From the NCBI RefSeq assembly GCF_022808775.1, contig NZ_JAKZLA010000002.1, positions 186,001 through 250,000 on the forward strand: 64,000 nt of DNA, written 5' to 3'. Each line of letters starts with the position of its first letter. Position 1 is the stretch's first letter. Origin of the DNA: Geothrix terrae. Lineage in GTDB: Bacteria > Acidobacteriota > Holophagae > Holophagales > Holophagaceae. The notes under the pieces were generated by a model. That model made no database searches, was not told the DNA's origin, and worked only from the letters and a program-made list of their open reading frames with translations. Made by a program: the position numbers and the translations under genes. This document shows positions 9,427 to 17,932 of the stretch, piece by piece.

Positions 9427-11796
9427 TCAGCCGAGGGTGAGCTCGAGTTGCCCCGCCAGGCCGCCGGTCCAGGTCCGCAGGCGCCAGGTCCGGATCAGGG
9501 TTTGGGCCTTCGCGGCCCCCGGGAAGGCCTGGCTGAAGGTCACGGCGGTCACCTGCCCGGAGGCGTCCACCTGGAGTTCCAGCTCGGTGCCTGCGGGCAT
9601 GGCCGCCAGGGCCGCCACCACGGCCGGGTCCTTGAGCCGGGCCTCCAGCTCGCCCCGCAGGTGGCGCGGATCCGAGGTCCCCGTGAGGCCCGAGAAGGCC
9701 AGGATGCGGAGCCGGGGCGCCGCCTTGACCCCCTTGGCCCGCTCGCGCCGGACCTGGTCCTGGGCCACGACTTCCGCCGCCGCGGAGGCGGGCGCCTCCA
9801 GGGACATCATCCGCGGCGCCGGAGCGTAGGCCATGGTCTTGGTGGCCACGCCGCCCATGCCGCCCACGGCCGCGTCGGACACGCCTTCCGGCAGGGGCAG
9901 GGGCTGGGTGACGGTGGTGGAGGCTCCACCCGCGTTCCGCACCTGGGTGTCCACCGCCACGAAGGAGGTGTAGGCCGTCAGCAGGTGGTAGGCCAGGCCC
10001 AGCCGTGTGACCTCGGCCTTGCGACCCTCGTCGGCGCCGAACTGGTCGTAGTCGGAGAGCCTCTGGATGCGCTGGCGGGCCCAGAGCTGGCGCAGGGCGC
10101 CGTGGTCGCGGTCCTTCACCTTCCCCACCTCGAAGGTCTGGCTCCAGGGCCCCGCGGCGGTCATGCCCGAGAGCGTGACCGTGCCCTTGGCTTCGCCCGT
10201 CCACCTGCCCAGGCAGATCACCGGGCGGTCCGCCAGCACGTCCGGCAGCTGCAGCGGCTCGAGGTCCTGGATGTGGAACCCGTTCGTGGTGAGCTTCACG
10301 TTCGTGAGCACCGGCGACGACACGTAGGCGCGGAAGCGCTCGGCCTCGGCCGCGGCCTGCTCAGGCCGGGTGATGACGAAGGCCTCGCCCTGCCCCGCGT
10401 GGGCCATGCCCTCGATGAGGTGCCGGTTCACGGAGCTGCCGATGCCGAAGGCGAAGAGGTTCGCGGCGCCCAGGTTCTTCCGGATGAGGTCGAAGACCTG
10501 GCCGTCGGCACTGATGTAGCCGTCCGTGGACACCACGAAGGTGCGCGAGATGCCGGATGCTCGAGGCAGGCCGAGGGCCTTGCGCAGCGCGCTGCCCAGC
10601 TCCGTGCCGCCACCGCCGTGCTGGGATCCCACGAAGGCCAGGGCCTGCGCCGTGGCTTCGGGCGTGGCGTGCCGCGATCCGCTGGGCGACCAGAAGGCCG
10701 AGGTGCCCTCGAAGACCATCACGTTGAAGAGGTCCTGGGGCCGCAGGCCCTGGATCATCTCCTTCATGAGCACCTTGGAGACCTCGATCGGGAAGCCCAT
10801 CTGGCTGCCGGAGACGTCCATGATGAAGACGTACTCGCGGGGCGGCAGGTCCTTGGGCGTGACCCGCTTGGGCGGCTGGGCCATGAGCAGGAAGGTGTTC
10901 CCCCCTTGGCCATCATCGGGGCCCTGGTCCAGCAGCAGCCCGGACTGCACGGCGTTCCCGGCCAGCTGGTACTTCACGATGACGTCGCGGTTGCCGCCGT
11001 GGGCCTCGCTGGGGTCGAGCTTCAGCGTGGCCTCGGCCTTGCCGTCGTAGGCGATGGACGTCTTGTGTGTGTCGCAGGCCATGCGCTGGATGGGCAGGCC
11101 CGCGGACAGCTTCACCTCCAGATCGAAGGTGGTGGCGGGCTTCTCGCCGGCATGCGTGTAGGGATTGGCCACCCAGGGCTCGCCCGTGCTGGACTCCGTG
11201 CCCGCCTTCCCCGCGTAGCGCGGGCCCACCACCGTGGGATAGACGAAGCTGTACGTGCCCTCCGTGGGCACCAGCAGCTCGGTGTAGCGCAGCTCCACGC
11301 GGATCTCGTCGCCGGGCAGGATGTTGGCCACGTTCATCTGGAAGACGTTGGGCCGGTGCTGCTCCAGCAGGGAGGCGCTGCGGCCCTCCTGCTTGGCCCG
11401 CTCGTAGTCGGCGCGGGCCTGGCCGCGCTCCTTGATCTGGGCCTTCAGCACCCGCTCGCCGATGTGCATGGTCATGCCGTAGACCGCCGAGCGCGTGGAG
11501 CCCGGAAACACGTAGAGGGCCTCCAGGGGCTTCGTGCCGGTGTTGCGGTAGACCTGGGTCACCGTCACGTCGGCGATGACGCCCGCGATGGCCACCTTGG
11601 CCGAGGTGGCTTTCAGCGGCAGCTGATCCAGGGCGGCATCCTCGCCCTTCACGAAGAAGTAGGGCGAGAGGGTGCGGTCCGCGGAGGCCTCGCCCTGGGG
11701 GTCGGGCCGGAAGGCCACGGGACGGCTGCGGGCGCAGGCCAGGGGCGTCAGCCCCGTCCAGCAGGCGAGCATGAGGGCGGCGGCGCGGTGCGACAT
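9427..11796 (-). CDS. VIT and von Willebrand factor A domain protein
   Basis: A 789-residue exported protein. A signal peptide comes first, possibly with a lipidated Cys in TPLAC. The VIT domain follows (about residues 45-180, with ALYVFPGSTRSAVYGMTM and RRP-like segments). A VWA domain has its metal-site motif DVSGS near residue 325. The C-terminal part from about 580 has no fold I recognise; the end resembles a TonB-type or AgmX-like region (LIRTWRLRTWTG). VIT-VWA proteins of Gram-negatives are usually envelope proteins of unclear role. It follows the ECF sigma and anti-sigma-like genes by 66 nt with SD GGGAGG, so it is probably a target or partner of that pair. Confidence 0.85.
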   Translation of the reverse strand: MSHRAAALMLACWTGLTPLACARSRPVAFRPDPQGEASADRTLSPYFFVKGEDAALDQLPLKATSAKVAIAGVIADVTVTQVYRNTGTKPLEALYVFPGSTRSAVYGMTMHIGERVLKAQIKERGQARADYERAKQEGRSASLLEQHRPNVFQMNVANILPGDEIRVELRYTELLVPTEGTYSFVYPTVVGPRYAGKAGTESSTGEPWVANPYTHAGEKPATTFDLEVKLSAGLPIQRMACDTHKTSIAYDGKAEATLKLDPSEAHGGNRDVIVKYQLAGNAVQSGLLLDQGPDDGQGGNTFLLMAQPPKRVTPKDLPPREYVFIMDVSGSQMGFPIEVSKVLMKEMIQGLRPQDLFNVMVFEGTSAFWSPSGSRHATPEATAQALAFVGSQHGGGGTELGSALRKALGLPRASGISRTFVVSTDGYISADGQVFDLIRKNLGAANLFAFGIGSSVNRHLIEGMAHAGQGEAFVITRPEQAAAEAERFRAYVSSPVLTNVKLTTNGFHIQDLEPLQLPDVLADRPVICLGRWTGEAKGTVTLSGMTAAGPWSQTFEVGKVKDRDHGALRQLWARQRIQRLSDYDQFGADEGRKAEVTRLGLAYHLLTAYTSFVAVDTQVRNAGGASTTVTQPLPLPEGVSDAAVGGMGGVATKTMAYAPAPRMMSLEAPASAAAEVVAQDQVRRERAKGVKAAPRLRILAFSGLTGTSDPRHLRGELEARLKDPAVVAALAAMPAGTELELQVDASGQVTAVTFSQAFPGAAKAQTLIRTWRLRTWTGGLAGQLELTLG

Positions 11797-11862
11797 GGGA
11801 TCCTCCCGATGGCCGCGCGACGGCGCGGTTCAGGAGGGAATGCCGCCGCCCTCAGATCCCTT

Positions 11863-12969
11863 TCACCGATCCGGACCTTTTTTCTCGGCGGGGAAGATGC
11901 GCGCCCGGAAGCCCCCCACGGGGCCGGTCTCCGGCAGATTCTCGGGAACTGCGACGGGATGGGCCGTCACATAGAGGTCCAGGGCATCCCCCTCCCTCAG
12001 CCGCACCTGGTAGCGTCGCTGGGCCTCCCGGACCTCCTTGAACGCCGCGGCACGATCCTGGAGGACCTCCACGCCCCCGTCCCCGCGCCTGAGGAGCCAC
12101 ACCTGCGTCTGGGGCGAGGCGGTCACGGTCACCAGGGTGGTTCCGTCCGGCTGGGGGGTGAGGGTCCAGGTGGGGAGCTCCGGGGCCGGGGCTCCGCTGG
12201 ACCGGCGCTCGGCCTTGGCTTCAACCCGGGCGGCCTTGGCCCGGGCCGGAACCTGGGAGGCGGTGGACCGGACCTCCATCAGCGCCTGCGGGGCCGGGTG
12301 GTCCGGCGGGGCCCCGGCCGCCTTCCCGACGGGATCCTGGGCCTTGTCCTGGGCGTTATCCCGGACCACCGGGACCGGCCGCGGGATATACGCAGGCACC
12401 GGCACGGGCGCCGGCGCCGCGGCGGCGGGCACGGGAGCGGCGTCGGAGGCGGAGATGCCGGCGGCCGGCGGGAGCGCGGCCTCCGGTGCGGGGGCTTTCT
12501 TCGGGCCTGGAGGGGTCGGCGTGCGTCGCTCGCGTGTCGGTTCCGCGGGCGCCTCCGGAGGGACCTCGAAGGACAGGGCCTTCGGGCTCGCGGGCGCCTG
12601 CCGGGCCGGAGGTGGCGCCTGCCGGGCCGGAGGCGGTGCCTGGGGATTCCGCAGCCAGGTCAGGCCCGCCAGGGAGGCCATCAGCACCCCGGCCGCCGCG
12701 CCCAGCACGCCGGGCCGTCGCCAGAAGGGTACGACCTTCGCCGAGGCTGGATTCGGGGCCAGGTTCGGGGCCGGAGCCGTGAGGGCGGCGAGCACCTGGG
12801 TCCGCGCCGCGGGATCCGCCAGCAGCTCCCGCAGGGCCTCCTCGTCGGCCAGGGCGTCGAACAGATCCTGGTGCGCCAGGGCCGCCTCGAACAGCGTGCG
12901 GCACTCCTCGGCGGTGAGGGTGCCGGTGGCGTAGCCGCCCAGGAGCTTCTCGGCCGTGGCGCGCTTCAT
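11863..12969 (-). CDS. membrane anti-sigma-like protein
   Basis: A 368-residue protein without a recognised full-length family. The cytoplasmic N-terminus (about residues 1-85) is a helical segment with EKLLGGYATGTLTAEE, typical of proteins paired with ECF sigma factors, but it lacks a zinc HxxxCxxC motif. One TM helix follows at about 95-115. A long Pro/Ala-rich periplasmic linker contains PPPARQAPPPARQ, and a C-terminal beta-rich domain starts near residue 265. ATG 12969 overlaps the sigma-factor stop (ATGA). The anti-sigma role is inferred from position and topology. Confidence 0.7.
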   Translation of the reverse strand: MKRATAEKLLGGYATGTLTAEECRTLFEAALAHQDLFDALADEEALRELLADPAARTQVLAALTAPAPNLAPNPASAKVVPFWRRPGVLGAAAGVLMASLAGLTWLRNPQAPPPARQAPPPARQAPASPKALSFEVPPEAPAEPTRERRTPTPPGPKKAPAPEAALPPAAGISASDAAPVPAAAAPAPVPVPAYIPRPVPVVRDNAQDKAQDPVGKAAGAPPDHPAPQALMEVRSTASQVPARAKAARVEAKAERRSSGAPAPELPTWTLTPQPDGTTLVTVTASPQTQVWLLRRGDGGVEVLQDRAAAFKEVREAQRRYQVRLREGDALDLYVTAHPVAVPENLPETGPVGGFRARIFPAEKKGPDR

Positions 12970-13553
12970 GACGCCCCCCTTCCCGGCCCTTCCCACCGGC
13001 CGCCCAGGGCCTCGAGCAGCTGCTTCCGGCAGCGGTGGTCCCAGGTGTAGATGGTGTTGAGCGTGGCGGCGCCCATCAGGCCCTGGATCTCCGGGAAGCT
13101 GCGCCCCTCCAGCTTCAGCCGGAACAGCTCGCGGCAGCGCTCGCCCAGACGGGCGATGCCACCCATGAGCCGGGTGAGCAGCTCTTTCCGCTCCAGCATG
13201 GCCGCGGGATCCGGCGCGTCCGAGGCGGGGGGGAAGGCGTCCACGTCCACGGCGTCGAACTCGCCCCGGCGGGCCGCCTTGCGGAGGTGGGCCCCCAGCT
13301 TGAAGCGCAGGATCTGGAAGGCCAGGGGCACCAGGTCCTCCGCCCGCTCCAGATGGCCGTACTTCGTGTGGATGAGCACCAGCACCTCCTGCGCCAGGTC
13401 CTCCGCATGGGCGCCTGCACCCCGGGATGCCGCAAAGGCCACGATCCTTTCACGGAGGCGGGTCAGGACCTCGAGCCGGTCCGGCGCCGCCACGTCCCCC
13501 GCCTCCCCGTCGGGGATTGGGAGGGCGGAGGTCATCGGGAGGTCGGGATCCAT
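12966..13553 (-). CDS. ECF-type RNA polymerase sigma factor
   Basis: A 195-residue sigma-70 family protein. Region 2 includes AHAEDLAQEVLVLIHTKY, matching the DxxQExF-like core. Region 4 ends in RLKLEGRSFPEIQGLMG with a helix-turn-helix around NTIYTWDHRCRKQL. ATG 13553 is chosen as the first start close to the domain; ATG 13535 is an alternative. It heads a minus-strand operon with the membrane anti-sigma-like gene and the VIT/VWA gene, so it probably directs their expression in response to an envelope signal. Confidence 0.85.
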   Translation of the reverse strand: MDPDLPMTSALPIPDGEAGDVAAPDRLEVLTRLRERIVAFAASRGAGAHAEDLAQEVLVLIHTKYGHLERAEDLVPLAFQILRFKLGAHLRKAARRGEFDAVDVDAFPPASDAPDPAAMLERKELLTRLMGGIARLGERCRELFRLKLEGRSFPEIQGLMGAATLNTIYTWDHRCRKQLLEALGGRWEGPGRGAS

Positions 13554-13690
13554 GGCGGAGATGGGGCGCGCTCCATCCTGGCAGGAAAACCGCCAAGGCT
13601 GACTGGCCGGGGCAGGGGTGCGGACGGCAAGATGGATACGCGCCGGTCCTGATCCGAGCATGGCCCGTCCCACCCCACTCCGAGAATCCC

Positions 13691-14824
13691 ATGCCCCTGG
13701 CACTGTCGATCTTAGTGGTCCTCCTCGCCTCCCTCCTGTCCGGGCTGCTGGGCGCCCTGGCCGCGGGCCTGTGGTACCGGCGGCGGCCCCGGCCGGCGGA
13801 TCTGATCGATCCCGACTGCCAGCACCAGCTGGAGGCCCTGGCCCGGGCCCGGGAGGCCAGCGAGCGGGCGAACGCCGAGCTCCGGCGGGCGCTGGATCAG
13901 CTGGAGCGCACGGCCGCCACGGACCGTCTCACCGGAACCTGGAACCGCCGCTGGCTCGAGGATGGCGCCGCCCAGCTCATCGCCGCGGCCGGCCGCGGCG
14001 ATGCGCCCATCAGCCTCATCCTGTACGACCTGGACCACTTCAAGCGCGTCAACGACTCCTTCGGCCACGAGGTGGGCGACGAGGTGCTCAAGTCCGTCAC
14101 GGAGGCCGTCCGCAGCCAGCTGCGCGCCTCGGACGCGCTGGCTCGGTGGGGCGGCGAGGAGTTCATCGCGCTCTGCCCGGCCACCACGCTGGCGGGGGCC
14201 ACCATCCTGGCCGAGAAGATCCGCCAGGCCGTGGAGGCCCGCGTCACTCCGCAGGCCGGCGTGGTGACCATCAGCCTGGGCGTGGCCCAGCGCCAGGAGA
14301 AGGAATCCCTGGAAGGCTGGATCCGCCGCGCCGACGAGGCCCTCTACCGGGCCAAGGCCCGGGGCCGGAACCAGACCGAGGCCTCCCTGGACGTAGGCGT
14401 CGCCGCCGGAGAAGACCGGCCCTCCTTCCTGACCCTCGTCTGGGATCCGGCGCTGGCCTGCGGCGAGGCCCGCATCGACCACCAGCACCAGGAGCTCTAC
14501 CGCCTCTCCAACGGCCTCCTGGCCTCCATCAACCAGGGCCGGTACCCCGAGGAGACGAAGCTCCACATGCAGCTTCTCATCGCCCACGTGGCCCAGCACT
14601 TCCACGACGAGGAGGACATCCTGATCCGGGTGGGATACCCGCACTTCGCCGCCCACGCCCAGGAGCACGGCCGCCTCCTCGCCAAGGCCAAGACCCTCCA
14701 GCAGCAGATGGGGGGCGACAGCGCGGACCTGCCGGCCATCCTCGGGTTCCTGGCCCTCGACCTGGTGAAGGGGCACATCCTCGGCTCGGATCGGGACTAT
14801 TACAAATACCTGGCCCAGGACTGA
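13691..14824 (+). CDS. diguanylate cyclase with C-terminal bacteriohemerythrin domain
   Basis: A 377-residue protein. An N-terminal TM helix (about 5-28) and short coiled coil (about 45-75) precede a GGDEF domain with an intact active site, RWGGEEF, so it should make cyclic di-GMP from two GTP. After about residue 250 comes a hemerythrin domain with the di-iron ligand pattern DHQHQELYRL, HFHDEE, HAQEH and a C-terminal KGHILGSD. Hemerythrin-GGDEF fusions are known to be O2- or redox-controlled cyclases. The gene is divergent from the ECF sigma gene. Confidence 0.93.
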   Translation: MPLALSILVVLLASLLSGLLGALAAGLWYRRRPRPADLIDPDCQHQLEALARAREASERANAELRRALDQLERTAATDRLTGTWNRRWLEDGAAQLIAAAGRGDAPISLILYDLDHFKRVNDSFGHEVGDEVLKSVTEAVRSQLRASDALARWGGEEFIALCPATTLAGATILAEKIRQAVEARVTPQAGVVTISLGVAQRQEKESLEGWIRRADEALYRAKARGRNQTEASLDVGVAAGEDRPSFLTLVWDPALACGEARIDHQHQELYRLSNGLLASINQGRYPEETKLHMQLLIAHVAQHFHDEEDILIRVGYPHFAAHAQEHGRLLAKAKTLQQQMGGDSADLPAILGFLALDLVKGHILGSDRDYYKYLAQD

Positions 14825-14841
14825 CGCCCCCGCCCGGCGGG

Positions 14842-14847
14842 TACACT
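14842..14847 (+). promoter_or_regulatory. -10-like hexamer (TACACT) 6 nt before surE start
   Basis: TACACT then GGCTCC then ATG, with CTGACG 15 nt upstream as a possible -35. There is no Shine-Dalgarno before the start, so a leaderless mRNA is likely. Confidence 0.5.
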
Positions 14848-14853
14848 GGCTCC

Positions 14854-15615
14854 ATGCCCGAACGCCTGATCCTGCTCACCAACGACGATGGCCTCTGGGC
14901 CCCGGGGCTGGCGGCCCTGGCCCGGGTGGCCTCCCGCTTCGGCCGGGTGGTCACCGTGGCCCCCGATCGCAACCGCTCGGCCATCTCCTCGGCCCTGAGC
15001 CTGCACAACATCCTCCGCCTGCACGAGATCGGGCCCGACCGCCACGCCTGCGACGGCACCCCCGTGGACTGCGTGCTGCTGGGCGTCTGCGAGGTGCTGG
15101 AACGCCGCCCGGACTGGGTGCTCTCCGGCATCAACCACGGTTTCAACCTGGGCGAGGACGTGTTCTATTCCGGCACCGTGGGCGCGGCCTTCGAAGGCCG
15201 CCTCCAGGGCGCCCGGGCCGCGGCCTTCTCCATCCACCCGCAGGGCCGACTGGAGGACGCCGAGCCCTGGATCGGCCGCTTCCTCGAACGCTGGGAGACC
15301 ATGGACCTGCCGGCCAACCGCATCTGGAACGTGAACTTCCCCAAGGGAGACCCCCAGGGCTTCCGACTCACGGGCCAGGACAGCCGCGCCTACCACGACC
15401 TGGTGGAGCGCCGGGCGGATCCCCGGAACACCCCCTACTTCTGGATCGGCGGCGATGCGGGTCCCACCTACGCCAAGGCCCCCGGCAGCGACGCCGAAGC
15501 CGTGTTCGAGGGCTTCGCCAGCGTCACGCCCCTGCGGCTGGACCTGGGCTGCCCCGAGACCCTGGCGCGGCAGGCCGACTTCGACTCGACCTTCAACGGG
15601 CCGGCGGGAGACTAG
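14854..15615 (+). CDS. surE: 5'/3'-nucleotidase SurE
   Basis: A 253-residue metal-dependent phosphatase of nucleoside monophosphates. The metal-binding TNDDG motif is near the N-terminus (LLTNDDGLWAPG). The other SurE signatures are APDRNRSAISSALSL and SGINHGFNLGEDVFYSGTVGAA. Length is normal. ATG 14854 follows a TACACT hexamer by 6 nt. It is followed after 4 nt by the acylphosphatase gene and then apt, a small housekeeping phosphate/nucleotide operon. Confidence 0.95.
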   Translation: MPERLILLTNDDGLWAPGLAALARVASRFGRVVTVAPDRNRSAISSALSLHNILRLHEIGPDRHACDGTPVDCVLLGVCEVLERRPDWVLSGINHGFNLGEDVFYSGTVGAAFEGRLQGARAAAFSIHPQGRLEDAEPWIGRFLERWETMDLPANRIWNVNFPKGDPQGFRLTGQDSRAYHDLVERRADPRNTPYFWIGGDAGPTYAKAPGSDAEAVFEGFASVTPLRLDLGCPETLARQADFDSTFNGPAGD

Positions 15616-15619
15616 TCCG

Positions 15620-15892
15620 GTGCCCATCCGCTTCTGCGTCCACGGCGCCGTCCAAGGCGTGGGCTACCGCCGCTTCGTCGAGCGGGAGGCCCGGGCCCTC
15701 GACCTGGCGGGCTGGGTGCGCAACGATCCGGATGGGTCGGTGAGCGGCGAGGTGGAAGGCGCCGAGGCCGCCCTGGCGGCCTTCCGGGCGCGTCTGGCGG
15801 AAGGCCCGGCCTTTGCCGCGGTACGACGGCTGGACTGGGAGGCCATGGATGTGCGATCCTCGCTTCCCCTTCCTTTCCAGATCATCAGGTAG
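15620..15892 (+). CDS. acyP: acylphosphatase
   Basis: A 90-residue acylphosphatase that hydrolyses carboxyl-phosphate bonds such as acetyl phosphate. The phosphate loop VHGAVQGVGYRRFV holds the catalytic Arg, and GWVRNDPDG holds the catalytic Asn. I chose GTG 15620 because it places the VHG motif at the family's usual position; longer in-frame starts would lie inside surE. It sits 4 nt after surE and 2 nt before apt. Confidence 0.93.
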   Translation: MPIRFCVHGAVQGVGYRRFVEREARALDLAGWVRNDPDGSVSGEVEGAEAALAAFRARLAEGPAFAAVRRLDWEAMDVRSSLPLPFQIIR

Positions 15893-15894
15893 CC

Positions 15895-16419
15895 ATGACC
15901 CTCACGACTCCCCTCACTGCCTTCGTCCGCGATGTTCCGGACTTTCCGAAAGCCGGGATCCTCTTCCGGGACATCACGCCCCTGCTGTCGCACGCCGAGG
16001 CGTTCGGCGAGGCGGTGGAGGCCATGTCCCAGCCCGTGCTCACCCTCCAGCCCACCCACGTGCTGGGGCTGGAATCGCGGGGCTTCATCTTCGGCAGCGC
16101 CCTGGCCCAGAAGCTTGGCGTGGGCTTCGTACCCGCCCGCAAACCCGGCAAGCTGCCCATGCCCACCCACAAGGAGGCCTATGGCCTCGAGTACGGCAGC
16201 GATGCCCTGGAGATCCACAAGGATGCCTTCGGCCCCGGCGACCGGGTGCTCATCGTCGACGACGTCATGGCTACGGGCGGCACCGCCGCCGCCGCCCAGC
16301 GCCTCGTGAACCGCACCGGCGCCCAGCCCGTGGCCCTCACGGTCTTCATCGAGCTGACCTCCCTGCCCGGCCGCGAGAAGGTCGAGGGGCTGCCGGTCTT
16401 CAGCGTGCTGCGGTACTGA
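15895..16419 (+). CDS. apt: adenine phosphoribosyltransferase
   Basis: A 174-residue purine-salvage enzyme making AMP from adenine and PRPP. The PRPP-binding motif VLIVDDVMATGGTAAAA and the N-terminal FPKAGILFRDITPLL block identify Apt rather than other PRTases. The start is preceded by AGG at the acyP stop. Its stop codon lies 1 nt from the end of the convergent crp-type gene. Confidence 0.96.
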   Translation: MTLTTPLTAFVRDVPDFPKAGILFRDITPLLSHAEAFGEAVEAMSQPVLTLQPTHVLGLESRGFIFGSALAQKLGVGFVPARKPGKLPMPTHKEAYGLEYGSDALEIHKDAFGPGDRVLIVDDVMATGGTAAAAQRLVNRTGAQPVALTVFIELTSLPGREKVEGLPVFSVLRY

Positions 16420-16420
16420 C

Positions 16421-17077
16421 TCACTCGTCCAGGTTCCCCAGGATGCGGATCCTCGATCCCTCCACTGCGATCTGCCCCGCATCCATGAGCTGGCGCAGGT
16501 GGCGGCTGAAGGTCTCCGGCGCCATGCCCAGCTGAGCCGCCTGCACCTTCTTCGAGACCCGCAGGAGAATCTCCCGGTTCGGCGCCCGGCGGGATTCCTC
16601 CGCCAGCCAGGAACGCAAACGCCCCGCGGTGTCCTGGGCGCGGAGCGTCTGGATCTGGAAGGTGAGCCGATGGTGCCAGGCGGCCAGGCTCTCCAACATC
16701 CGCAGGCAAAGCTCCGCGTCCGAGCGCAGCAGGGCCAGAAAGGGGACCCTGGGCACCTTGGCGAGCAGGGTCGGCTCCAAGGCCCGGGCCGTGGCGGGGA
16801 ACTCGGCTCCGGCGAACAGGGCGGCTTCCGCGAAGGACTGCCCGGGCCGCAGCAGGTTGAGCTGGGTCTCGCCCCCATCCTCCGCGGGGCGGAGGAGCTG
16901 GATGGCGCCGTCCAGCACCACGAAGAAGCCCGTGCAGGGTTCTCCGGCCAGGAAGAGGGTCTGGCCTGGGTCCAGGGAGCGGATCTCCACCAGCGCCCCC
17001 ACCCGGGCGATCTGCGCCGCATCCAGGGTCCGGAAGAGGGGGGCCTTGGACCAGAGACCTTGGTAGCGGGTGGCCAT
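16421..17077 (-). CDS. Crp/Fnr family regulator, Dnr/NnrR-like
   Basis: A 218-residue regulator with a cyclic-nucleotide-like sensor domain (about 1-135, EPCTGFFVVLDGAIQLL) and a C-terminal winged helix (AAQLGMAPETFSRHLRQL). It lacks the N-terminal Cys cluster of Fnr, so it is more like the Dnr/NnrR group, which senses nitric oxide via heme. That sensing is inferred. ATG 17077 is favoured over the upstream GTG/ATG region because CACAAT lies 6 nt before it. It is divergent from ytfE, and a Dnr-type box lies between them. Confidence 0.88.
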   Translation of the reverse strand: MATRYQGLWSKAPLFRTLDAAQIARVGALVEIRSLDPGQTLFLAGEPCTGFFVVLDGAIQLLRPAEDGGETQLNLLRPGQSFAEAALFAGAEFPATARALEPTLLAKVPRVPFLALLRSDAELCLRMLESLAAWHHRLTFQIQTLRAQDTAGRLRSWLAEESRRAPNREILLRVSKKVQAAQLGMAPETFSRHLRQLMDAGQIAVEGSRIRILGNLDE

Positions 17078-17117
17078 GGCTCCATTGTGCGCCTTCCGGG
17101 TCCGTTGCGACGGCGTC

Positions 17118-17159
17118 TTGAGATCGGTCAAGGCGGTGGGATTCTCCGGGCGGGATTCT
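17118..17159 (+). promoter_or_regulatory. Fnr/Dnr-type box and candidate -10 of the ytfE promoter
   Basis: TTGA-GATCGG-TCAA at 17118-17131 is a perfect Fnr/Dnr-class half-site pair; the flanking C and G extend the dyad. GATTCT at 17154-17159 could be the -10. The predicted start would put the box centre near -41.5, the class II activator position for the rightward ytfE promoter. Confidence 0.7.
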
Positions 17160-17192
17160 TTCCTTGCGTCCGGATGGACAGAGGAGGACCCG

Positions 17193-17897
17193 ATGAGCCA
17201 GGAATGGGAGAACCGCAGCGTGGGCGAGCTGGTGCTGGAGAAGCCAAGCCGCTCGAAGGTCTTCGAGAAAGTGGGGCTGGACTACTGCTGCAAGGGCCAG
17301 GATGCCCTGGGCAAAGCCTGCCAGCAGAAGGGGATCGCCCTGGAGGGCGTGGTGGCCGCGCTGCAGGAGATGGAAGCGAAGGCTCCGGAGGATGAGGACC
17401 GGAGCTGGATGATGGACCTGCCCACGGCCGTGGAGCATGTCCTCCGGGTCCACCACGACTACACCAAGGAGGCCCTGCCCCGCCTGCTCTTCCTCACGGG
17501 GAAGGTGGCGAAGGTGCACGGCGACGAGGACCCGCGCCTGATCGAGCTGGACCGCGCCTTCCAGGCGTTCGCCCAGGAGACCTTCGACCACCTGGCCAAG
17601 GAGGAGCAGATGCTCTTCCCCATGTTCCTGGCCCTGGCCAAGGGCCAGCGGTGGCCCGCCCCCCCCACCGTGCAGATGCCCATCGCCCGCATGCTGGAGG
17701 AGCACCTGCAGCACGGGGAGAACCTCGAGCTGTTCCGGCACCTCACGGACGGATTCGTGCCCCCGCCGGGCGCCTGCAACAGCTGGCGGGCCCTGCTGGA
17801 CGGCCTGGCAGAGCTGGAATACGACCTGCACCGGCACATCCACAAGGAGAACAGCTGGCTCTACCCGACCGCCATCGAGCTGGAAGCCAAGCTGTAG
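17193..17897 (+). CDS. ytfE: iron-sulfur cluster repair di-iron protein (YtfE/ScdA/Ric)
   Basis: A 234-residue Ric-family protein that repairs Fe-S centres damaged by nitric oxide or peroxide. The N-terminal ScdA_N segment carries the conserved Cys pair in GLDYCCKGQ. The C-terminal hemerythrin-like domain supplies the di-iron His and Glu ligands (HHDYTKE, FDHLAKEEQMLFP, MLEEHLQHGE, HIHKENSWLYP). ATG 17193 has SD GAGGAGG. The upstream Fnr/Dnr-type box and the divergent Dnr-like gene suggest induction by nitrosative stress. Confidence 0.95.
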   Translation: MSQEWENRSVGELVLEKPSRSKVFEKVGLDYCCKGQDALGKACQQKGIALEGVVAALQEMEAKAPEDEDRSWMMDLPTAVEHVLRVHHDYTKEALPRLLFLTGKVAKVHGDEDPRLIELDRAFQAFAQETFDHLAKEEQMLFPMFLALAKGQRWPAPPTVQMPIARMLEEHLQHGENLELFRHLTDGFVPPPGACNSWRALLDGLAELEYDLHRHIHKENSWLYPTAIELEAKL

Positions 17898-17932
17898 GTC
17901 TCGCGGCGCCCTTCCTTTGACTCCAATTCGAA

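Noticed and set aside
9265-13050. A 1261-codon plus-strand open frame
   Set aside because: Runs antisense through the VIT/VWA and anti-sigma genes; low-complexity translation and no ribosome site.
13676-13693. CGAGAATCCCATG shared by the start of the GGDEF gene and of dprA
   Set aside because: Two copies only, with no fitting -10 spacing; probably chance or a weak ribosome site.
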